Notes: generated by a model from the letters alone, not told the origin. Counted from the stretch's first letter, positions 24,969 to 34,567 are shown. The stretch: 35,708 nt of DNA from CAUZJO01 sp963580245 (GCA_963580245.1 CAUZJO010000031.1:1-35708), one strand, 5' to 3'. Made by a program: numbers and translations.

Positions 24969-26306
24969 ATGGGGGCAAAGAAGGACAATCCACGAGCGGG
25001 GTCGCCGACGAAATCGAAAGGTCCGGCCAAAGCCATCCCGGGGCGGGGTCGACCCAGCCGACCGCTTTCGGTCAGAACTTCGCGTCCCCAGGCCCCTTCC
25101 AAGGATGAGGAACAGGCTGAGGGGCTTCAGTCGCGCCACGAGATACGCCAGCTGAGGGCGGAGATTAAGCGCAGCCTCGCCGAGCGGACCGCGCAAATCG
25201 AGGCCGCCAACAAGGAACTCAGGACCGAGATTCGGAATCGGAAGAAGGCCGAAAGCGCGCTCAAACGCTCCGAGGAGAAGTACCGGACGCTCGTCGAGAA
25301 CCTGAACGTGGGCGTCTATCGGACCACGCCCGGCCCCAAGGGACGATTTGTCGAAGCCAACCGGGCCCTGATTTGGATGTGCGGCTATCAAAGCCGCGAG
25401 GAGTTTCTGAAGATCCACGTCGCGGACCTTTACCACGATCCGAGCGGCAGGAAGAGATTCAGCGACCGGTTGCGAACGTTGGGGGCGGTGATCGACGAGG
25501 AGCTCAAGCTGAAACGCAAAGACGGGACCTCCTTTTGGGGCTCTTCGACGGCCATCGCGGTCTACGACGAACATGCGCGAATCAAGTTTTTCGACGGCAT
25601 CATCGAGGACATCCGGGAACGCAAGCGGGCCGAAGAAGCACTGCACCAGCTCCACAGGAAGATCGCGAACCTCTCCTCGATGGAGCAACAGCACCTGGGG
25701 CGGGACCTGCACGACAACCTCGGCCAACAGTTAACCGGCATGGCCCTGCTGACCAAGAGCCTGCAACAAAAGCTGAACGTGGAATTGCCGGCCGAGGCCG
25801 CCAAGGCGGCCAAGCTGCTCTCGGTGGTCCACGAGGCGCAAGGCCAGGTGTGCGCGCTGATGAAAGGCCTGCTGCCCGTTGAGTTGGACGCGACCGGCTT
25901 GATGAGCGCCCTGGAAGAGCTGGCCGTCCGCAGCACCGAAATTTTTTGGATTCCCTACCAATTCCAATGCCGCGCGCCGGTGTCGATCGAAGATAACAAC
26001 ATCGCCACGCAACTGTTTCACATCGCCCAGGAAGCCATCAACAACGCGGCCCGACACGGGCGACCCGGGAAAATCGTCGTCGTCCTCAACGCCAAAGATC
26101 GAGAAGGCCTCACCTTGCAGGTGCGCGATGACGGCAAGGGACTGCCGAGCGAGAGCCAACGCCCCGCGGGGATGGGTTTCCGCATCATGCGCTATCCGGC
26201 CGAAGTGATCGGGGCCGACTTGACGATCGAATCGCGCCGAGACGGTGGCGCGACGGTGACCTGCATCCTGCCTCAGGACGGTCTGGATGAACGCGGCGAA
26301 GACTAA
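24969..26306 (+). CDS. PAS-domain sensor histidine kinase, NarL type
   Basis: 445 residues from the ATG at 24969, with AAGGGG 7 bases upstream; the frame is open earlier, but those codons have no ribosome site. A basic, disordered N-terminus (1-45) is followed by a coiled coil (about 50-100), a PAS domain (about 101-225, from EEKYRTLVENLNVGVYRT to IIEDIRERKRAEEAL), the HisKA_3 dimerisation domain with phospho-His in GRDLHDNLGQQLTGMALL, and a HATPase domain (QEAINNAARHGRPG, RDDGKGLP, GMGFRIMRYPAEVIGADL). No membrane helix, so it senses a cytoplasmic signal. Its last bases overlap the response regulator start by 20 bases, so the two form a cognate pair. Confidence 0.9.
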   Translation: MGAKKDNPRAGSPTKSKGPAKAIPGRGRPSRPLSVRTSRPQAPSKDEEQAEGLQSRHEIRQLRAEIKRSLAERTAQIEAANKELRTEIRNRKKAESALKRSEEKYRTLVENLNVGVYRTTPGPKGRFVEANRALIWMCGYQSREEFLKIHVADLYHDPSGRKRFSDRLRTLGAVIDEELKLKRKDGTSFWGSSTAIAVYDEHARIKFFDGIIEDIRERKRAEEALHQLHRKIANLSSMEQQHLGRDLHDNLGQQLTGMALLTKSLQQKLNVELPAEAAKAAKLLSVVHEAQGQVCALMKGLLPVELDATGLMSALEELAVRSTEIFWIPYQFQCRAPVSIEDNNIATQLFHIAQEAINNAARHGRPGKIVVVLNAKDREGLTLQVRDDGKGLPSESQRPAGMGFRIMRYPAEVIGADLTIESRRDGGATVTCILPQDGLDERGED

Positions 26307-26976
26307 CGGCGTCCCAAAGAGGGACGACATCAAAATCCGCGTGGCCATTGTCGACGATCACCCCGTTGTTCGGTTCGGCCTGATTCAGCTCATCGCCGAC
26401 GAACCGGACCTGGCGGTCTGCGGGCAGGCCGCCAATGCCCAGGAGGCCATTGAGCTGGCCCAGGCCGTCAAGCCCAACGTGATGGTTATCGACATCTCGC
26501 TACGGGACGGCAACGGGATCGAGTTGATCAAACAGATTCGAGCGCTGGACGGATCGATCCGGCTGGTGGTCCACTCGATGTACGACGAGTCGCTCTTCGC
26601 CGAACGGGCGATCCTGGCCGGCGCCATGGGCTACGTCAACATGCAAGAGACGACCGATAACCTGATCACGGCCATCCGCCGGGTGCTCAAGGGCGAGGTC
26701 TATCTCAGTCCGAACATGACCAACAAGATGTTGCAAGGAATCAGTCGCGGCGGGGGGAAGCCCGTGGCGCCGGTGCTCAGCACGCTTTCGGACCGGGAAT
26801 TGGAGATTTTCGGGATGATCGGCGACGGGCTGACCATCCGCCAGATCGCCGCGAAGCTGCACCTCAGCCCCAAGACGATCGAGACCCATCGCGCCCGGAT
26901 GAGGAAGAAACTGGATATCCATTCAAACCCCGAACTGATTCGCCGGGCCTCCCAGTGGAAACTGGAGCAGGGCTGA
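26287..26976 (+). CDS. NarL/LuxR-type response regulator
   Basis: 229 residues. The receiver domain (about 17-135) has VAIVDDHPVVRFGL (acidic pair), phospho-Asp in NVMVIDISLRDGNG, and switch Ser in LVVHSMYDE. The C-terminal LuxR helix-turn-helix (about 160-222) reads LSDRELEIFGMIGDGLTIRQ then IAAKLHLSPKTIETHRARMR. At the position of the conserved receiver Lys (usually GYVxK) the sequence is GYVNMQE, encoded AAC ATG CAA, so the Lys is replaced by Met. The ATG at 26287 overlaps the kinase gene. It is the transcriptional output of the pair; targets unknown. Confidence 0.92.
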   Translation: MNAAKTNGVPKRDDIKIRVAIVDDHPVVRFGLIQLIADEPDLAVCGQAANAQEAIELAQAVKPNVMVIDISLRDGNGIELIKQIRALDGSIRLVVHSMYDESLFAERAILAGAMGYVNMQETTDNLITAIRRVLKGEVYLSPNMTNKMLQGISRGGGKPVAPVLSTLSDRELEIFGMIGDGLTIRQIAAKLHLSPKTIETHRARMRKKLDIHSNPELIRRASQWKLEQG

Positions 26977-27028
26977 CGGTGGAGTTTCGGGATCGGCAAC
27001 CCAATGGGACGATCCCGCGGTCCTTCCT

Positions 27029-27116
27029 GGAGTTGGGGACAGATGGATTCGGAGATGGCCGCTCGTTCTGGCTTGATTTTGCGCGGGGGGTGTGACAAAT
27101 CATTCAGGAGTTGGGG
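27029..27116. repeat. Direct 10-base repeats upstream of the prolyl isomerase gene
   Basis: GGAGTTGGGG occurs at 27029-27038 (followed by ACAGATGGATT) and again at 27107-27116 (followed by TCACCCGTG). This could be the remains of a REP-like element. The 215-base gap otherwise holds only the promoter region of the next gene. Confidence 0.3.
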
Positions 27117-27191
27117 TCACCCGTGTTTCCAACAGCTACGTTTTCCCCGAATCGATCAGCCTGATTCGGCGATCCCGATAACAGGACAATC

Positions 27192-29237
27192 GTGCGAGTC
27201 GTCCCTTTGAACAAGCTTCCAAACCGCCCGTGCTCAGCACCCAAGCTGGCCCCCAGGTGGGTCTTGACCATCGTCCTGATGGTGGGGGGCGCCGTTGGCT
27301 TGGGAGCCGCGCCACCCTACGCGCTCAGCGGTTACGCGCCCCAACTCGAGCAAATCACCGTGGCCGAAACGCCGATGGGGCCGGTCAGCGCCCTTGATGT
27401 CTTGATGTTCGACGCCCTGACCGACCGCCAGCTTGAGATCATCCCCTTCGAAGTTTGGATGGACCTGGATTCGATGCGGGCCGAGCCTTATACGTGGTAT
27501 ATTGGCCAGACGGTCGAGGAGCTGGCCACGACCGCCGAACTTGCCGGCCGAGCCGGTTCCTGGCAACCGGCGCCCGATGCCCTGCGCGCCAGGAGCTTCG
27601 GGGCCGCCGTCGCCGCATGGGTCGACGCCAAGATCAAACCCTTGATCAAGGTCGAGCAGATCGACATCGACCGCTACTACCTGGCCAATCCCGAACTCTA
27701 CATTCAACGCCGCACCGCGCGGGTGCGTTACATCTTTCTCAAGTTCCCGCCCGACGCCCCCACGGCGATGGTTGCCGGCGTACGCAACGATCTGGATGAG
27801 ATCGCCATCCGCATCCGGCAGGAGGAACTGACATTCGAGGAGGCCGCGCGACACTACTCGGACGCGCCCTCGGCCGCCGAGGGTGGCCTCCTGCCGCGCT
27901 TCTATGAGCGCACGTACTTCAAAGATTTCGAGGAGCGGGTCTTTCTACTCGATCAGCCCGGTCAGATGACCGAAGTTTTCACCGGACCCGGGGGTGTCTA
28001 TCTGATCCAGCTCGTCGAGAGCAAGCCGGCGAGTAACATACCGCTGGAGGCGGTCAGAGAAAATATCCGCGAAAAACTCCAGATCGAGCACATTCGGCAT
28101 TATTACCAATTCGAGATGGAAAAGATCCATGAACGGTGCTTCGTACGCAACCACGTGGCCTGGTTCGAGGGTCTTAACCTGGATGTCCCGCTCGCCAGCG
28201 TGGGGCGGGTCGAGCTTTCGCGTCCCGATTTCCTCCGGTTCTACGATAATCCGCTGACGCCGTTCTTCGAGGTCAACTGGCCGCTGGTGACGCACAACCT
28301 GGCCGCGTGGATCGAGGGCGAGGTCATCATGCAAGAGCTGGCCAAAGAGGGGATCACCAAGCACCGCTGGCTGACGCGGGCGCGCGAGCTGGCGGCCCTC
28401 CACCAGAAAGCCCAGCACGTCTACGCCCAATCGGTCCCGGCCCAATCCTACGCGACCCCCGAGATCGCGCTCGAGACGCTCAAGCGCAACCCCGATTTCG
28501 TGGCCAACCTGCGCAGCGTGAACCTGATCCAGTTCGAAATCGCCCCCAAGGGCGGCAGATCGGTGACCCAATCGGAAAAGCGCGCCGCCCGGCGCCTGGC
28601 CAGGGTCATCGACAACAACCTCGCCCAGGGCGCCCTGATCACGGCGCCCATTCAGATCGATCTGGCCCAGTGGCGCGAGGAACTGATCCAAGCGGTGCTG
28701 GCGAGGGGGTCCGCTCCCGCGGCGGCGGTCGATTCGGCGAACCCCACCGCCCTGCCGGACATGAGCCTGAATCCCCAGCAGCCGGCCGTTGCCGACCCGA
28801 CCGATCCGACGATCGTTGCGCTCGAGAACCTGAACAATGCGATCAAGGCGACGCTCTTCCCCAACGTCGAGGTCACGGCGCTTCCCATCGGCTGGCGTAG
28901 CACGGTGCCCGGTTCGGGATGGGACACACCGTTCCTGGGCGTCGCGCCGGGCCAGATGAGCCGGCCGCTCACCCTCGGAGACGTCACCCGGCGCTACCTG
29001 GTCCTTGGCGAACAGCCTCTCGACGTGCAGCCCTGGCTCGAGAAGCCGCTTTACCTGCAAGTGCTCGCGTTTCGCTCGGTCGCGCACGGCCTCTACCAAG
29101 AGACTCTGGATCGGATGCTTGCGGAGGGGCGAATCCAGTATAAGGTTCCAATCGCCGAACTCAGCCCGCGGATGCGGTTCGCGCTGGGTGGGGCGGGCGC
29201 CCTTCCCCCGGGCGCCTTCGCCGCCGAGGGCTTATAA
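27192..29237 (+). CDS. SurA/PpiC-like parvulin peptidyl-prolyl isomerase
   Basis: 681 residues from the GTG at 27192, with AGGA upstream. A signal or anchor segment (about 22-42, RWVLTIVLMVGGAVGLGA) is followed by an N-terminal chaperone-like region and one parvulin domain (about 175-285): RVRYIFLKFPPDAPTAMVAG, LTFEEAARHYSDAPSAAEGG, LPRFYERTYFKDFEERVFLL, VYLIQLVESKP. The last about 390 residues are helical, contain a Pro/Ala-rich linker near 515-550, and are unlike standard SurA. Probably a periplasmic folding factor for outer-membrane or secreted proteins. purD starts 2 bases after its stop, so the two are co-translated. Confidence 0.82.
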   Translation: MRVVPLNKLPNRPCSAPKLAPRWVLTIVLMVGGAVGLGAAPPYALSGYAPQLEQITVAETPMGPVSALDVLMFDALTDRQLEIIPFEVWMDLDSMRAEPYTWYIGQTVEELATTAELAGRAGSWQPAPDALRARSFGAAVAAWVDAKIKPLIKVEQIDIDRYYLANPELYIQRRTARVRYIFLKFPPDAPTAMVAGVRNDLDEIAIRIRQEELTFEEAARHYSDAPSAAEGGLLPRFYERTYFKDFEERVFLLDQPGQMTEVFTGPGGVYLIQLVESKPASNIPLEAVRENIREKLQIEHIRHYYQFEMEKIHERCFVRNHVAWFEGLNLDVPLASVGRVELSRPDFLRFYDNPLTPFFEVNWPLVTHNLAAWIEGEVIMQELAKEGITKHRWLTRARELAALHQKAQHVYAQSVPAQSYATPEIALETLKRNPDFVANLRSVNLIQFEIAPKGGRSVTQSEKRAARRLARVIDNNLAQGALITAPIQIDLAQWREELIQAVLARGSAPAAAVDSANPTALPDMSLNPQQPAVADPTDPTIVALENLNNAIKATLFPNVEVTALPIGWRSTVPGSGWDTPFLGVAPGQMSRPLTLGDVTRRYLVLGEQPLDVQPWLEKPLYLQVLAFRSVAHGLYQETLDRMLAEGRIQYKVPIAELSPRMRFALGGAGALPPGAFAAEGL

Positions 29238-29239
29238 CG

Positions 29240-30538
29240 ATGAATATCCTGATTATCGGCGGGGGCGGTCGCGAGCATGCGGTCGCCTGGAAAATCGCGC
29301 GCAGTCCGCTGTGCAAGAAACTCTACTGCGTCCCCGGCAACCCCGGCATCGCGCGGCTGGCCGAGTGCGTGGGTTTGCCGCTCCAGGCGCCCGATTTCGC
29401 CGAACTGACGGCGTGGTGTCGCGAGCGGGCGATCGACCTGGCCGTCGTCGGACCCGAGCACCCCTTGGCCGAGGGAGTGGCCGATGCGCTGGAGGCGGCC
29501 GGGATCAAGACGTTCGGCCCCAAACGCGCCGGCGCGCAACTCGAGGCCTCCAAGTGCTTCGCCAAGGACCTGATGCGGGAGGCCGGCATCCCGACCGGCG
29601 AGGCGGTTAGCTTCACCGACTACGGTGCCGCGCTGGCCCACCTGGCCGACCGTCAACCGCCGTTCGTCGTCAAGGCCGTCGGGCTGGCCGAGGGCAAGGG
29701 GGTGGCCGTCTGCCACGGCCGCGACGAGGCGTCGGCGGCACTCAGACGCTGCCTGGTCGAGGAGGGATTCGGCGAGGCCGGGCGCGAGGTGCTGATCGAG
29801 GAGTTCCTGGAGGGCGAGGAGGCCAGCATGCTGGCTTTCACCGACGGTCGCGTCATCAAGCCGATGGACTCGGCCCAGGACCACAAACCCCTGCTCGACG
29901 GCGACGAAGGCCCCAACACCGGCGGGATGGGCGCCTACTCCCCTGCCCCGGTCGTCACGCCCGAGGTCTACCGGCAGTGCGTCGCTGAGGTGCTCGAACC
30001 CTGCCTGGAGGCGCTCAAGCGGCGCGGGATCGATTACTGCGGCGTGATCTACGCCGGCCTGATGATCACGGCCGAGGGGCCCAAGGTCATCGAGTTCAAC
30101 TGCCGGTTCGGCGACCCCGAGATCCAGGCCCTGCTGCCCCGGCTCGAAAACGACCTAGTCGAGGTCATGCTGGCCTGCGTCGAGGGCCGCCTGGCCGAAA
30201 TCGACCTCAAATGGACCGCTGACTCGGCCGTCTGCGTCGTGGCGGCCTCGGGCGGCTATCCCGCCAAGTATCCCAAGGGCCTACCGATCCGCGGCCTGGA
30301 CGAAGTGCCGGAGGACGACAACGTGATGGTCTTCCACGCCGGCACCGGCCGCGGCGAGGGCGAAGAACCGGTCACCGCCGGCGGACGCGTCCTGGGCCTC
30401 ACCGTCCGCGACCCGTTCCTGCGCGTGGCGATCGAACGCGCCTACATCCTGCTGGAGAAAATCCACTTCGACGGCATCCACTACCGCACCGACATCGGCC
30501 GCCGGGCCCTGATGCGCCAGCACACCGGGGCGGGATGA
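29240..30538 (+). CDS. purD: Phosphoribosylamine-glycine ligase
   Basis: 432 residues. It joins 5-phosphoribosylamine and glycine with ATP in the second step of purine synthesis (GAR synthetase). N-terminal domain: MNILIIGGGGREHAVAWKIA and VVGPEHPLAEGVADAL. ATP-grasp core: FVVKAVGLAEGKGVAVCH, EEFLEGEEASMLAFTDG and LLDGDEGPNTGGMGAYSPAP, then GVIYAGLMITAEGPKVIEFN and CRFGDPEIQALLPRL with the metal ligands. The C-terminal domain has GRVLGLTVRDPFLRVAIERA. ATG at 29240, 2 bases after the isomerase stop; a hairpin terminator overlaps the stop codon. Confidence 0.96.
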   Translation: MNILIIGGGGREHAVAWKIARSPLCKKLYCVPGNPGIARLAECVGLPLQAPDFAELTAWCRERAIDLAVVGPEHPLAEGVADALEAAGIKTFGPKRAGAQLEASKCFAKDLMREAGIPTGEAVSFTDYGAALAHLADRQPPFVVKAVGLAEGKGVAVCHGRDEASAALRRCLVEEGFGEAGREVLIEEFLEGEEASMLAFTDGRVIKPMDSAQDHKPLLDGDEGPNTGGMGAYSPAPVVTPEVYRQCVAEVLEPCLEALKRRGIDYCGVIYAGLMITAEGPKVIEFNCRFGDPEIQALLPRLENDLVEVMLACVEGRLAEIDLKWTADSAVCVVAASGGYPAKYPKGLPIRGLDEVPEDDNVMVFHAGTGRGEGEEPVTAGGRVLGLTVRDPFLRVAIERAYILLEKIHFDGIHYRTDIGRRALMRQHTGAG

Positions 30539-30556
30539 GGGCCGCCACCCTCATCC
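30533..30556 (+). terminator. Hairpin terminator at the end of purD
   Basis: GGATGAGGG (30533-30541) pairs perfectly with CCCTCATCC (30548-30556) over a 6-base loop, overlapping the purD stop codon. The downstream sequence is AT-rich (ATCATTATTC) without a long T run. It may also serve the convergent minus-strand genes. Confidence 0.6.
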
Positions 30557-30591
30557 ATCATTATTCGCAGAGTCAAGATTCGTCTCCTGAT

Positions 30592-30892
30592 TCACTCGAC
30601 CTGGAAGTGGGACAGGCTGACGGGAACGGTATGGCTGAGAATCGAGAACCCCGCGTCGCCTACGATGTATAGGTATCTTGGCGTAACAAAAAATTCGTAG
30701 GTCCACGTGCCCAAATCGGAATTCATGTATCCTTCAAGGATCGGCTCAAGGGGATCGCTCATGTCCAAATGGCGAACACCCCCGCCCCATTCGTCAAGAA
30801 TGAAGAGGCGGCGATCGAGCCATTGCATCTGACCGGAAAGCGGCTGTCCGAGCGGCATGCGGGATGACCGCCGCGCGAAAACCAGCTTCGCC
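30592..30892 (-). pseudogene. C-terminal fragment of a LVIVD-repeat beta-propeller protein
   Basis: The readable part begins near an ATG at 30858: MPLGQPLSGQMQWLDRRLFI, then LDEWGGGVRHLDMSDPLEPI, ending RYLYIVGDAGFSILSHTVPV. The pattern of hydrophobic strand, GGVRHLDMSDPxxP, strand is that of LVIVD repeats, which normally occur in tens of blades in surface proteins. Fewer than two units remain, directly after the ABC exporter stop at 30893. No ribosome site was found, so a gene remnant is more likely than a working small protein. Confidence 0.4.
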
Positions 30893-32710
30893 CTACGACG
30901 CCACGGCCTCGTCACGATATTGCAATTGGTAAAGCCGGCGATAGATGCCGTCGATGGCGAGCAGCTCTTCGTGCGTTCCGGACTCGTGGACGTGGCCGTG
31001 GTGCATGACCAGGATGCGGTCGGCGCGCTGGATGGTTGACAGGCGATGGGCGATCACCAGGGCCGTGCGGCCGACCAGCATCGTCGCGATCGCTTCCTGG
31101 ATGCGTTGCTCGGTCTGCGTGTCGATGTTGGCGGTCGCCTCGTCGAGGATCAGGACTTGCGGGTCGGCGGCCAGCGCGCGGGCGAAGGCGAGGAGCTGTT
31201 TCTGACCGGTCGAGAACGTCCCGCCGCGTTCGGTCACGGTCGCGTTGAGCCCGTCGGGCAGCGCGGAGACGAAATCGTGGGCGTGGACCTGGCGCAGTAA
31301 TACCCACAACTCCTCATCCGAGAGGCCGGGGTTGGCCAATCGCAAGTTTTCGGCGATCGTGCCCGAGAAGAGGAAGACTTCCTGCAACACGACGGCGAAC
31401 ATCGGACGCAACGCCTGCGGATCGAACTCGCGGATGTCCGTTCCGTCGATCGTGACGCGCCCGTCCGTCACGTCGTAGAAGCGGGTCAGCAGGTTGATCA
31501 ACGTCGACTTGCCCGCGCCCGTCGCGCCGACCACGGCGATCGTCCCGCCCTTCGGGATCTCGAAACTCACCCCATGCAGGACCGGTTCGTTTTCGCGGTA
31601 GGCGAAGCGCACGTCTTCAAACCGGATGGCTTCGCGCAACGGCCCCACGGGTTTGGGTTCGGCCGGCGGGGTGATTTTGGGCCGGCGGTCCAGCAGTTTG
31701 AAGATGCGTTCGGAGGAGGCCATCGCGGCTTGCAGCAGGTTATACTTCTCACTCAAGCTGCGGACGGGATGGAACAACATGTGCACGCACTGGACGTAGA
31801 AGAAGAGCTGGCCGAACGTCAACGTCTCGACCCCCGCCATGCGCCCCGCCAACAACCCGCGCCCGCCGAACCAGATCACCGCCGTGACCGTCAGGTATGA
31901 GAGCAGCGTCATGGCCGGAAAGAAAATGGCGAACGCGAGGATGGTATGGATGTTGGCCATGCGATACTCGTTGTTGAGCTGGGCGAACTGGCGAAAATTG
32001 CGCCGCTCGCGGTTGAACGATTGCAAAGTGCGCATTCCGGCCACGTTTTCTTGTAGGTAGGCGTTCATCGTGGCAAGCGCGAGGCGGGTTTCGAGATACC
32101 ACTTGCGCGCATGGCGGCGGAAGAAAAACGCCACGGCGAAAATGAGCGGGCAGGCCATCAGCACGACGCACGTCAGCTTGAAGCTCTGGAAGAACATCAG
32201 GATCAACACGCCGACCAGGATCAACAGTTCTCCCATGACGGCCACCACCCCGGTGGCGAACAGTTCGTTGAGCGTCGCGATGTCCGACGTGACGCGCGTG
32301 ATGAGCCGGCCGACGGGGTTGCGGTCGAAAAAAACGGGGTCCTGGCCCAGGACGTGACGCCAGAGCGTGTGGCGCATGTCGTGCATCGAACGCTGACCGA
32401 CCAGCGACGTCGTGTAATTGAAGACCACGTCAAGCATCGCCGCGCCGATCAACACGCATAGCAGCAACGAAGACATGACCAGCAGACCGTGCATATCACG
32501 CCGCGCGATCTCGTTGTCGATGATATGCAGCGTCAAGAGCGGCTGGCACAGGCGCAACCCGTTGGACGCAATCGAAAGCGCCACGGTGATCACGAACAGC
32601 TTCTTGTAGGGCCGAATGAACTCCCACAACCGGCTCATCAGTCGCCAGTCGATTTTCTGCCGGTGCGAGAGCGATTCATCGGGGGCGAGGGCTTGTTTTA
32701 TCTTGGACAT
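30893..32710 (-). CDS. ABC exporter subunit with consensus Walker B Glu (MdlB/BmrD-like)
   Basis: About 605 residues from the ATG at 32710 (GTG at 32728 possible). A six-helix ABC exporter domain (about 20-330) joins an ATPase domain (about 360-600). Walker A is VVGATGAGKSTLINLLTRFY, Walker B VLILDEATANIDTQTE with the catalytic Glu, and H-loop LVIAHRLSTIQRAD. The signature is degenerate: FSTGQKQLLAFARALA, not LSGGQ. With the partner gene upstream this completes the pattern of a heterodimeric exporter, with one consensus and one degenerate ATP site, as in TM287/288 and BmrC/D. The substrate (drug or lipid) is unknown. Confidence 0.9.
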   Translation of the reverse strand: MSKIKQALAPDESLSHRQKIDWRLMSRLWEFIRPYKKLFVITVALSIASNGLRLCQPLLTLHIIDNEIARRDMHGLLVMSSLLLCVLIGAAMLDVVFNYTTSLVGQRSMHDMRHTLWRHVLGQDPVFFDRNPVGRLITRVTSDIATLNELFATGVVAVMGELLILVGVLILMFFQSFKLTCVVLMACPLIFAVAFFFRRHARKWYLETRLALATMNAYLQENVAGMRTLQSFNRERRNFRQFAQLNNEYRMANIHTILAFAIFFPAMTLLSYLTVTAVIWFGGRGLLAGRMAGVETLTFGQLFFYVQCVHMLFHPVRSLSEKYNLLQAAMASSERIFKLLDRRPKITPPAEPKPVGPLREAIRFEDVRFAYRENEPVLHGVSFEIPKGGTIAVVGATGAGKSTLINLLTRFYDVTDGRVTIDGTDIREFDPQALRPMFAVVLQEVFLFSGTIAENLRLANPGLSDEELWVLLRQVHAHDFVSALPDGLNATVTERGGTFSTGQKQLLAFARALAADPQVLILDEATANIDTQTEQRIQEAIATMLVGRTALVIAHRLSTIQRADRILVMHHGHVHESGTHEELLAIDGIYRRLYQLQYRDEAVAS

Positions 32711-32782
32711 CGGGGATCGCGTCTTCACGCGCGTCGGTCACGGTGATCAATTGAGGACAATGCGTCCCAGCAAAAGGACCGA

Positions 32783-34567
32783 TTACGCCGTGTGCTCGAT
32801 TTCCTCCGCCAGTTGTTGCCGCTGGGCCAGGTCCCAGTACTTGCCGCGCAGGGCCATCAAGTGTTCGTGCGCGCCCTGCTCGGTCACGCGGCCGTTTTCG
32901 AGATAAATGATGTTATCGGCGAGCGAGACGGCCGAGATGCGGTGCGAGATCAGGATGGTGGTGCGTTGGCCCAGCACTTCTCTGAGGCCGCGCAGAATCG
33001 CCTCCTCGGTGTGGGTGTCGACCGCGGCCAGGGCGTCATCGAGGATCAGCAGGGCGGGATCGAGCGCCAGGGCGCGGGCCAGGGCGGTGCGCTGGCGTTG
33101 GCCGCCCGACAGGTTGATCCCGCGCTCGCCCAGAATCGTCTCCAGTCCCATCGGGAACCCTTGGACCTCCCCGTCGAGCTGCGCCACGCGGGTGACCCGC
33201 TCGATCAACGCGCGCCGCTCGGGCCGCTCGCCGTCCTCCTCGAGGCCATAGGCGACGTTCGCGCCGATCGTGTCGCTGAAGAGGAACGGCTCCTGGTCAA
33301 CGATGCCGATCCGGGCGCGCAGTTCCTCGAGGGGCCAATCGAGGATATCCAGGCCGTCGATGAAGACGGTCCCGCGCGGCGGGTTATAACGGTGCGCGAG
33401 CAGTTCCGCGATCGTCGACTTGCCGCAGCCGACCGGCCCCGTCAGCCCCAGCGTGCCTCCCGGCGCGATCTCCAGCGTGATCCCGCCCAGCGATGGATTG
33501 CTCGCTCCGGGATAGGTGAAGTTCAGGTCGCGGATCTGAATGTGGCCGCGCAGGGGGGCGATATCGGCGTGGGTGGCGTCGTGGTCCTCGATCTCCGTGG
33601 CTTGATCGAGGAGTTCCTCGATGCGTTTCATCGAGGCCGCGCCGCGTTCGAGCTGGGCCATCACCCAGCCTAATGCCGCCAACGGCCAGAAGCTGGCCAT
33701 CAGCAACCCGAAAAACGTCACGAGCGCGCCGATGGTCAGCTCGTTGCGAATGATCAGCGTCCCTCCGCCCCATAGGAGCATCAGCAGGGCCAATCCCACC
33801 ACGAACCCTAGAAGCGGGAACAGGATGCACTGGAGCCTGACCAGATGCATATTGGCGTCGACATAGTCGAGCGAGATGCGATCGAAACCGTCGGCGCGGT
33901 CCTCCTCGCGCGCGAACGATTTAATCACCCGTATGCCCGAGAGGTTCTCCTGGACGTTGGCCGACAGGTCGCTGTTGATCTCCTGCACGCGCCGGAAGCG
34001 CTCGTTGATCTTCTGCTTGAAAAAGTAGACCAACGGAACCAGCAGGATCATCGGCAGGTAACACATGAGCGTCAATTTGACCGATTCCCGGACCATCGCC
34101 AATAGGACCATCGGCATGATCACGATCGTGTTGGCGATGTACATGACCGCCGGCCCGATGACCATGCGCACGGCGTCCATGTCGCTGGTGGCGCGGGCCA
34201 TGATGTCGCCCGTGCGGAACCGGTCATAGAAGACCGACGGCAGGCGCAGGAGGCGCTTGAAGAGGTCGTTGCGGAAGTCGAACTCGACGTGGCGCGAGGT
34301 GTTGATGATCAGCCGGCGCATCCAGAATCGGGTCAAACCCGACCCCAGCCCGAGCACCACCGTCAGGCCGGCGAAAACGAGCAGCAGCCCGGCCTGCAGC
34401 CCGCCGAACAGCCCCAGATCCAGGGTCAGGATATCGACGCCGTTGCCCATCAGCGTGATGACCTGGATTTCGAGGTAGTTGGTCACCCCCAGGCACGCCA
34501 TCCCCCCCGCCAGCACCACCCGATAGCGCCGCAAATAGGGATAAAGCCTCCGAAACCGCCGGATCAC
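32783..34567 (-). CDS. ABC exporter subunit with degenerate Walker B (MdlA/BmrC-like)
   Basis: About 594 residues if it starts at the GTG at 34567 (MIRRFRRLYPYLRRYR); the frame is open to a TTG at 34618 and the start is uncertain. Six membrane helices, then an ATPase domain with Walker A LTGPVGCGKSTIAELL, canonical signature INLSGGQRQRTALARALALD, and Walker B LLILDDALAAVDTHTE, in which the catalytic Glu is Asp. With the next gene (72 bases downstream, same strand) it forms a heterodimeric exporter: this subunit's Walker B and the partner's altered signature together make the degenerate site. Confidence 0.9.
   Translation of the reverse strand: MIRRFRRLYPYLRRYRVVLAGGMACLGVTNYLEIQVITLMGNGVDILTLDLGLFGGLQAGLLLVFAGLTVVLGLGSGLTRFWMRRLIINTSRHVEFDFRNDLFKRLLRLPSVFYDRFRTGDIMARATSDMDAVRMVIGPAVMYIANTIVIMPMVLLAMVRESVKLTLMCYLPMILLVPLVYFFKQKINERFRRVQEINSDLSANVQENLSGIRVIKSFAREEDRADGFDRISLDYVDANMHLVRLQCILFPLLGFVVGLALLMLLWGGGTLIIRNELTIGALVTFFGLLMASFWPLAALGWVMAQLERGAASMKRIEELLDQATEIEDHDATHADIAPLRGHIQIRDLNFTYPGASNPSLGGITLEIAPGGTLGLTGPVGCGKSTIAELLAHRYNPPRGTVFIDGLDILDWPLEELRARIGIVDQEPFLFSDTIGANVAYGLEEDGERPERRALIERVTRVAQLDGEVQGFPMGLETILGERGINLSGGQRQRTALARALALDPALLILDDALAAVDTHTEEAILRGLREVLGQRTTILISHRISAVSLADNIIYLENGRVTEQGAHEHLMALRGKYWDLAQRQQLAEEIEHTA

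Noticed and set aside
27945..29099. 384-codon minus-strand frame inside the prolyl isomerase gene
   Set aside because: Same cause: composition-driven antisense frame with no recognisable domain, opposite a gene with a signal peptide and parvulin motifs.
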